A stretch of DNA of 17,311 bases from CAYVQU01 sp964453155 (GTDB lineage: Bacteria > Chloroflexota > Anaerolineae > Anaerolineales > UBA11858): assembly GCA_964453155.1 (NCBI GenBank), contig CAYVQU010000107.1, positions 1 through 17,311 on the forward strand. The letters run 5' to 3'. The notes below the pieces were generated by a model. It worked only from the letters and a program-made list of their open reading frames with translations, was not told the DNA's origin and searched no databases. The position numbers were made by a program, and so were the translations under genes. Shown piece by piece: positions 14,257-17,311 of this stretch (positions within the stretch are counted from its first letter, which is position 1; each line of letters starts with the position of its first letter).

Positions 14257-14589
14257 ATGGAAATTCAAACAACTCAATACAAACGTTGCGAATTGGTGAA
14301 AGCCACTGGTCGCGTAGACAGCAATACGGCCCCCGATTTGGAAAAAACATTCAATCAGGTTGTTGATAGCGGTAAATCCAACATCGTTTTTGATATGAGT
14401 GAAGTCGATTTCATTTCTAGCCGAGGCTTATGGGTGCTGCTCGAAACCCAGAAAGCTTGCAAACGCGGCAATGGTCGCATGATTTTGGTCAATGTCTCCG
14501 AGGAAATGCAGCAATCTTTAGATTTGGCTGGTGTCAAACATTTCATCGATATTATGGATGATCTAACCGCTGCGGTTGGTAGCTTCTAG
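14257..14589 (+). CDS. STAS-domain anti-sigma factor antagonist
   Basis: SpoIIAA/RsbV-type switch protein. When unphosphorylated it binds an RsbW-type kinase and frees that kinase's sigma factor or other target; phosphorylation by the kinase switches it off. The 110 residues form a single STAS domain: CELVKATGRVDSNTAPDLE for the first strands, NIVFDMSEVDFISSRGLWVL for the central strand and switch helix. By alignment with SpoIIAA Ser58, the phosphorylated residue is Ser55. AAGGTAA directly precedes the ATG, with a GAGGAG further up. It is the first gene of a pair with the kinase 18 bases downstream and a phosphatase gene converging on them. Confidence 0.93.
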   Translation: MEIQTTQYKRCELVKATGRVDSNTAPDLEKTFNQVVDSGKSNIVFDMSEVDFISSRGLWVLLETQKACKRGNGRMILVNVSEEMQQSLDLAGVKHFIDIMDDLTAAVGSF

Positions 14590-14607
14590 CTTCGAGCAAT
14601 CAGCGTG

Positions 14608-15015
14608 ATGCCGACCCAAACCTATCCAGGTCGTTATGCCAGTTTGGCGAAGATAAGCGAGTTTGTCGCAAAATCGGCTGCCAAGGCTGGTTTCGATAAT
14701 AAGGAAGTCTATGCGGTGAAATTGGCCGTGGATGAGGCTTGTACCAATATTATCGAGCATGGCTATGGGGGGGAGGGGAAAGGCAAAATTCGGTGTACGT
14801 GTGATGTAACTTCTGGTCAGATTAAGATCACTTTACGCGATTGGGGTAAATCCTTTGATCCCGATCACGTCCCTGAACCCGATTTCGATGTGCCGCTCGA
14901 AGATTTGCAATCACGCGGGGCGGGGCTGTTTTTTATGCGAAAAATGATGGATGAAGTCCATTTTGATTTTCACAAACGTAAAGGCAATATCTTGGTTATG
15001 ATCAAGCGGAAATAA
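14608..15015 (+). CDS. RsbW/SpoIIAB-type serine kinase (anti-sigma factor)
   Basis: GHKL-fold protein kinase that phosphorylates its STAS partner and sequesters a target, usually a sigma factor. The 135-residue protein has the N-box in VDEACTNIIEHGYG (E43, N47), the G1 motif DWGKSFDP (from D78) and the G2 motif SRGAGLFFMRKMMDEV (102-117). These cover ATP and Mg binding, so it should be active. A GTG lies three bases upstream of the chosen ATG (14605); there is no strong Shine-Dalgarno, which fits coupling to the STAS gene 18 bases before. No sigma factor gene is adjacent, so the client is unknown. Confidence 0.92.
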   Translation: MPTQTYPGRYASLAKISEFVAKSAAKAGFDNKEVYAVKLAVDEACTNIIEHGYGGEGKGKIRCTCDVTSGQIKITLRDWGKSFDPDHVPEPDFDVPLEDLQSRGAGLFFMRKMMDEVHFDFHKRKGNILVMIKRK

Positions 15016-15123
15016 TTGTTTGGTCTGTGGCTGATTTGTTGGTCGGTCAACATATATCTAGCAACGATCATCCGAAAAAACTCACCAACCAGCCAACTGT
15101 CAACTCATAATTTCCGAAAAAAT

Positions 15124-15148
15124 GAAGCCCCGAATTACTCGGGGCTTT
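15124..15148. terminator. Terminator between convergent kinase and phosphatase genes
   Basis: AAGCCCCGA (15125-15133) pairs with TCGGGGCTT (15139-15147) over a 5-base loop. On the minus strand it is followed by CATTTTTT; on the plus strand by a weak TTTC. The phosphatase stop codon (15135-15137) lies in the loop. Confidence 0.8.
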
Positions 15149-17243
15149 CGGTTTCAATATCAGGGTCTCGTACCAGCACCATCAAGGTTATGTCATCAAA
15201 CGGGGGGGCATCTCCCACAAAGTCGTACACAGAATCTAGAATTGAGGTTTGTAAATCTTCAGCGGATTGTCCCAGATTATGGGTAATGGTCTCCACCAGT
15301 GATTGCTGTTTATAAAAATCTCCCCGGCTGTTCTGAGCATCTGGCACCCCATCGGTGTAAAGTATGAGCACATCCCCAGGCTCCATCTGCACAGATTCGC
15401 GTTCCCAGGTGGCATCTTCATCAATGCCGATTGGGATACCGGTTTTCGTGAGGGGGAGAGGCTCACATCCATTTTGCGAAGCCAGTAGGAAGGGTGGGTT
15501 GTGGCCGGCATTGCAGTAGTTAATAGTCCCGGTTTGTGGATCTAAAACAGCAAAAAACACGGTGACAAATAAATTGGCCCGGGTATCTTTGAGAATGCGT
15601 TCGTTGGTGGCAAAGAAAACTAAATCGGGTTGCAAATCGAACTCAGTGGCATACGTGCGGATTAATGTCCGGCTGAGAGTCATATACAGCGCCGGACCGA
15701 GGCCCTTATCCAACACATCGGCAATTAAAAATCCGATTTTGCCACCTTCCAGGGGGATGATGTCAAAAAAGTCTCCTGAGGTCTCACCGGCTGGATGGAG
15801 GGTTACTGCAACCTGATAACCGGGCATATCGGGGAAACTATACGGTAAGAGGCTGGCTTGAATGCTGCCGGCTAGTTTTATCTCTTCACCCATTTTTTGC
15901 AGTTCTAACGCGCGTTGATAGCTCTTAGCCTGATTGATGGCTGAGGCGATTTGAGCCGCCAGAGCCTGTACTGCCGGACATAGATTTTGGAGTGCCTTCC
16001 GATCCCAAGGTTGGGCTAGCGTGTGAAATTCTAAATAAATACCCCCAAAAGTTTGTGATGACTCGACTTCTGAAATTGGGGCAATTACAACGGGATTATG
16101 ATCGGTATGTCTTTCAAGCCAAGGGAGCTCGTCACCAGATAAAAATGACTGGCTGGTAGTTTGGTCTAATAACCAGGGCCATATTGCTTCTAAATTGGGG
16201 GTCCAATCTTCAGGTTGTCGCGCCAAAACATCTTCAGGGAAAATCCAGACAATGAGGCGACCCGCCGGAAACATATTGGTGAGGTGTTTCTGTAAAATCG
16301 CGGGCAGATCTTCAGAATCGGGAGGCGCATCGATAATGGCGCGGCCCAAAGTTTCCAATTTCTCCAATATTCGAGAAGATTGACGACTCCGTTCAGCAGA
16401 CCAACTTAATCTTCTGGTCAAATATGCGACTGCGATCATCCCCGTAACAAAATACAAATAGACCCACATTCCACTCTGGCTGTATAACCCTGCAGCCAGA
16501 ATCGCGAACGGATTTGCTACCTGGGGTAGGGCAATAGCCAGTAAGAAAAATTTTAAGATTGGACCTACAACTTTATTTCCGGTCAAGATTTGTTGCGCCC
16601 AGGCATGATAAGCAAGATAAGGTCCCCAAAATAAAGCATAAACCAAAAAATGGATCCCAAATAGGATCAGGGCCAAAAAAATACTCTCAACCGTTAAATC
16701 TTTGAAAGGATATTGCCCCCCCATCCCCCGGTAGGCACTAAATGCTACTAAGGGAACTAATGTTTCACTGGTCACATTCATAGAAATGTTGCGAATTTGA
16801 CTCCAGCGGGCAGCTTGTGATTCCGATCTTCGCCAGTTTTGAATGAATTGAAATAAAACCCAAAAAGTGGGCAACCAGAAAAACGTTGGACCGAATAATA
16901 ACACCCCCGACCAGACCGGAACTCCGGTTAACGCTCCTTCGGTGCTGCCGTAGCGATTGCGGCGGAGTTCAATGATCAAAAAGAAACTCAGACGGTTAAA
17001 AATAAAAACGAGGGCGGCAAATAAAATGAAGTACCCGAGTTTTTGATATAGCCAAACGAAATCAGTGACCCGGATTAGCCAGATCAATCCGGCGAACGCA
17101 AATGGCACTGAATACAGGGCTGAGATCACTTCGCCAACCCCAATCATTTGTCGTTCAGTAGAGCGATCTTTTAACTCTGGCCAGACCCGAATTGCAATCC
17201 GAAAAAGCAAAGGGTATATGCGAGATGTAGACGATTTGAGCAT
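15135..17243 (-). CDS. Membrane-bound GAF/PP2C (SpoIIE-type) serine phosphatase
   Basis: Phosphatases of this type dephosphorylate STAS proteins and so turn a partner-switching circuit on. The 702-residue protein has about seven membrane spans (roughly 36-59, 65-92, 107-134, 158-175, 184-210, 226-254, 258-276), a GAF-like domain (about 295-440), a helical linker (441-465) and a SpoIIE/PP2C domain to about 695. Metal-binding acids are present: GDFFD (D491, D494), ADVLDKG (D509), YTDGVPDA (D631) and FDD (D683, D684). NAGHNPP is also seen. The usual SGHG after ADV is LDKG. An in-frame TAA 18 bases upstream confines the start to near this ATG, which lacks a Shine-Dalgarno. Facing the STAS/kinase pair across a shared terminator, it is probably their activator. 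The membrane part has no sensor family I can name. Confidence 0.92.
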   Translation of the reverse strand: MLKSSTSRIYPLLFRIAIRVWPELKDRSTERQMIGVGEVISALYSVPFAFAGLIWLIRVTDFVWLYQKLGYFILFAALVFIFNRLSFFLIIELRRNRYGSTEGALTGVPVWSGVLLFGPTFFWLPTFWVLFQFIQNWRRSESQAARWSQIRNISMNVTSETLVPLVAFSAYRGMGGQYPFKDLTVESIFLALILFGIHFLVYALFWGPYLAYHAWAQQILTGNKVVGPILKFFLLAIALPQVANPFAILAAGLYSQSGMWVYLYFVTGMIAVAYLTRRLSWSAERSRQSSRILEKLETLGRAIIDAPPDSEDLPAILQKHLTNMFPAGRLIVWIFPEDVLARQPEDWTPNLEAIWPWLLDQTTSQSFLSGDELPWLERHTDHNPVVIAPISEVESSQTFGGIYLEFHTLAQPWDRKALQNLCPAVQALAAQIASAINQAKSYQRALELQKMGEEIKLAGSIQASLLPYSFPDMPGYQVAVTLHPAGETSGDFFDIIPLEGGKIGFLIADVLDKGLGPALYMTLSRTLIRTYATEFDLQPDLVFFATNERILKDTRANLFVTVFFAVLDPQTGTINYCNAGHNPPFLLASQNGCEPLPLTKTGIPIGIDEDATWERESVQMEPGDVLILYTDGVPDAQNSRGDFYKQQSLVETITHNLGQSAEDLQTSILDSVYDFVGDAPPFDDITLMVLVRDPDIETESPE

Positions 17244-17283
17244 TAAACGATATTGGTTTTATTTTAGTTTCCGGTAAATGAAG

Positions 17284-17308
17284 CTGCTCCGAGAAGAGCA
17301 TGGAGCAG
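17284..17308. other. Inverted repeat upstream of the phosphatase gene
   Basis: CTGCTCC (17284-17290) pairs with GGAGCAG (17302-17308) around 11 bases. It may be the end structure of a gene lying beyond the window, or part of the phosphatase leader. No T-run of note. I see no clear promoter in the 68 bases between the phosphatase ATG and the window edge. Confidence 0.35.
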
Positions 17309-17311
17309 TAA

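Noticed and set aside
1..17311. Mobile elements, prophage, CRISPR arrays
   Set aside because: No transposase, integrase, Cas gene, direct-repeat array or tRNA-flanking attachment duplication was seen.

Overview
The window looks like a chromosomal, mostly housekeeping stretch from a bacterium of moderate GC content. I infer Chloroflexota, possibly Anaerolineae. The grounds are a topoisomerase I with an N-terminal four-cysteine ribbon of the DUF5679 type, the gene order rpsP-khpA-rimM-dprA without trmD or rplS, a Chloroflexota-style two-span membrane protein, and an S16 with a charged C-terminal tail. This placement is from memory of family traits, not from a search.

Layout. 1-1340 is read on the minus strand: a promoter drives tRNA-Ser(UGA), tRNA-Ser(GCU) and tRNA-Arg(GCG), followed by an intrinsic terminator and surE. 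From 1365 the plus strand carries an information-processing block: a promoter and a structured leader, then ffh, rpsP, khpA and rimM. A fresh promoter precedes dprA and manC, and a spacer with two large inverted repeats leads to topA, which ends in a clear terminator. A monocistronic plus-strand unit (about 9340-10484) encodes a two-span membrane protein of unknown function and shares a bidirectional terminator with convergent greA. The minus strand then carries greA, dgt and a dynamin-like GTPase, each with a plausible promoter. A divergent promoter region (14113-14145) separates the GTPase from a STAS anti-anti-sigma protein and an RsbW-type kinase. Converging on this pair is a membrane-bound PP2C/SpoIIE phosphatase.

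How the genes work together. Ffh targets proteins to the membrane. S16, KhpA and RimM serve the ribosome or RNA. DprA, TopA and Dgt act on DNA or dNTPs, and GreA on RNA polymerase. The last three genes have all the parts of a partner-switching circuit: a membrane sensor phosphatase, a phosphorylatable STAS switch and a kinase/anti-sigma, but no sigma factor is in the window.

I see no phage, insertion sequence, CRISPR array or recognisable new enzyme system. The less ordinary signals are structural and regulatory: a three-hairpin ffh leader, a 12-bp hairpin presenting an in-frame rimM ATG in its loop, paired inverted repeats before topA, a palindromic operator-like element before greA, an arginine tRNA with anticodon GCG, and the ribbon fusion on TopA.
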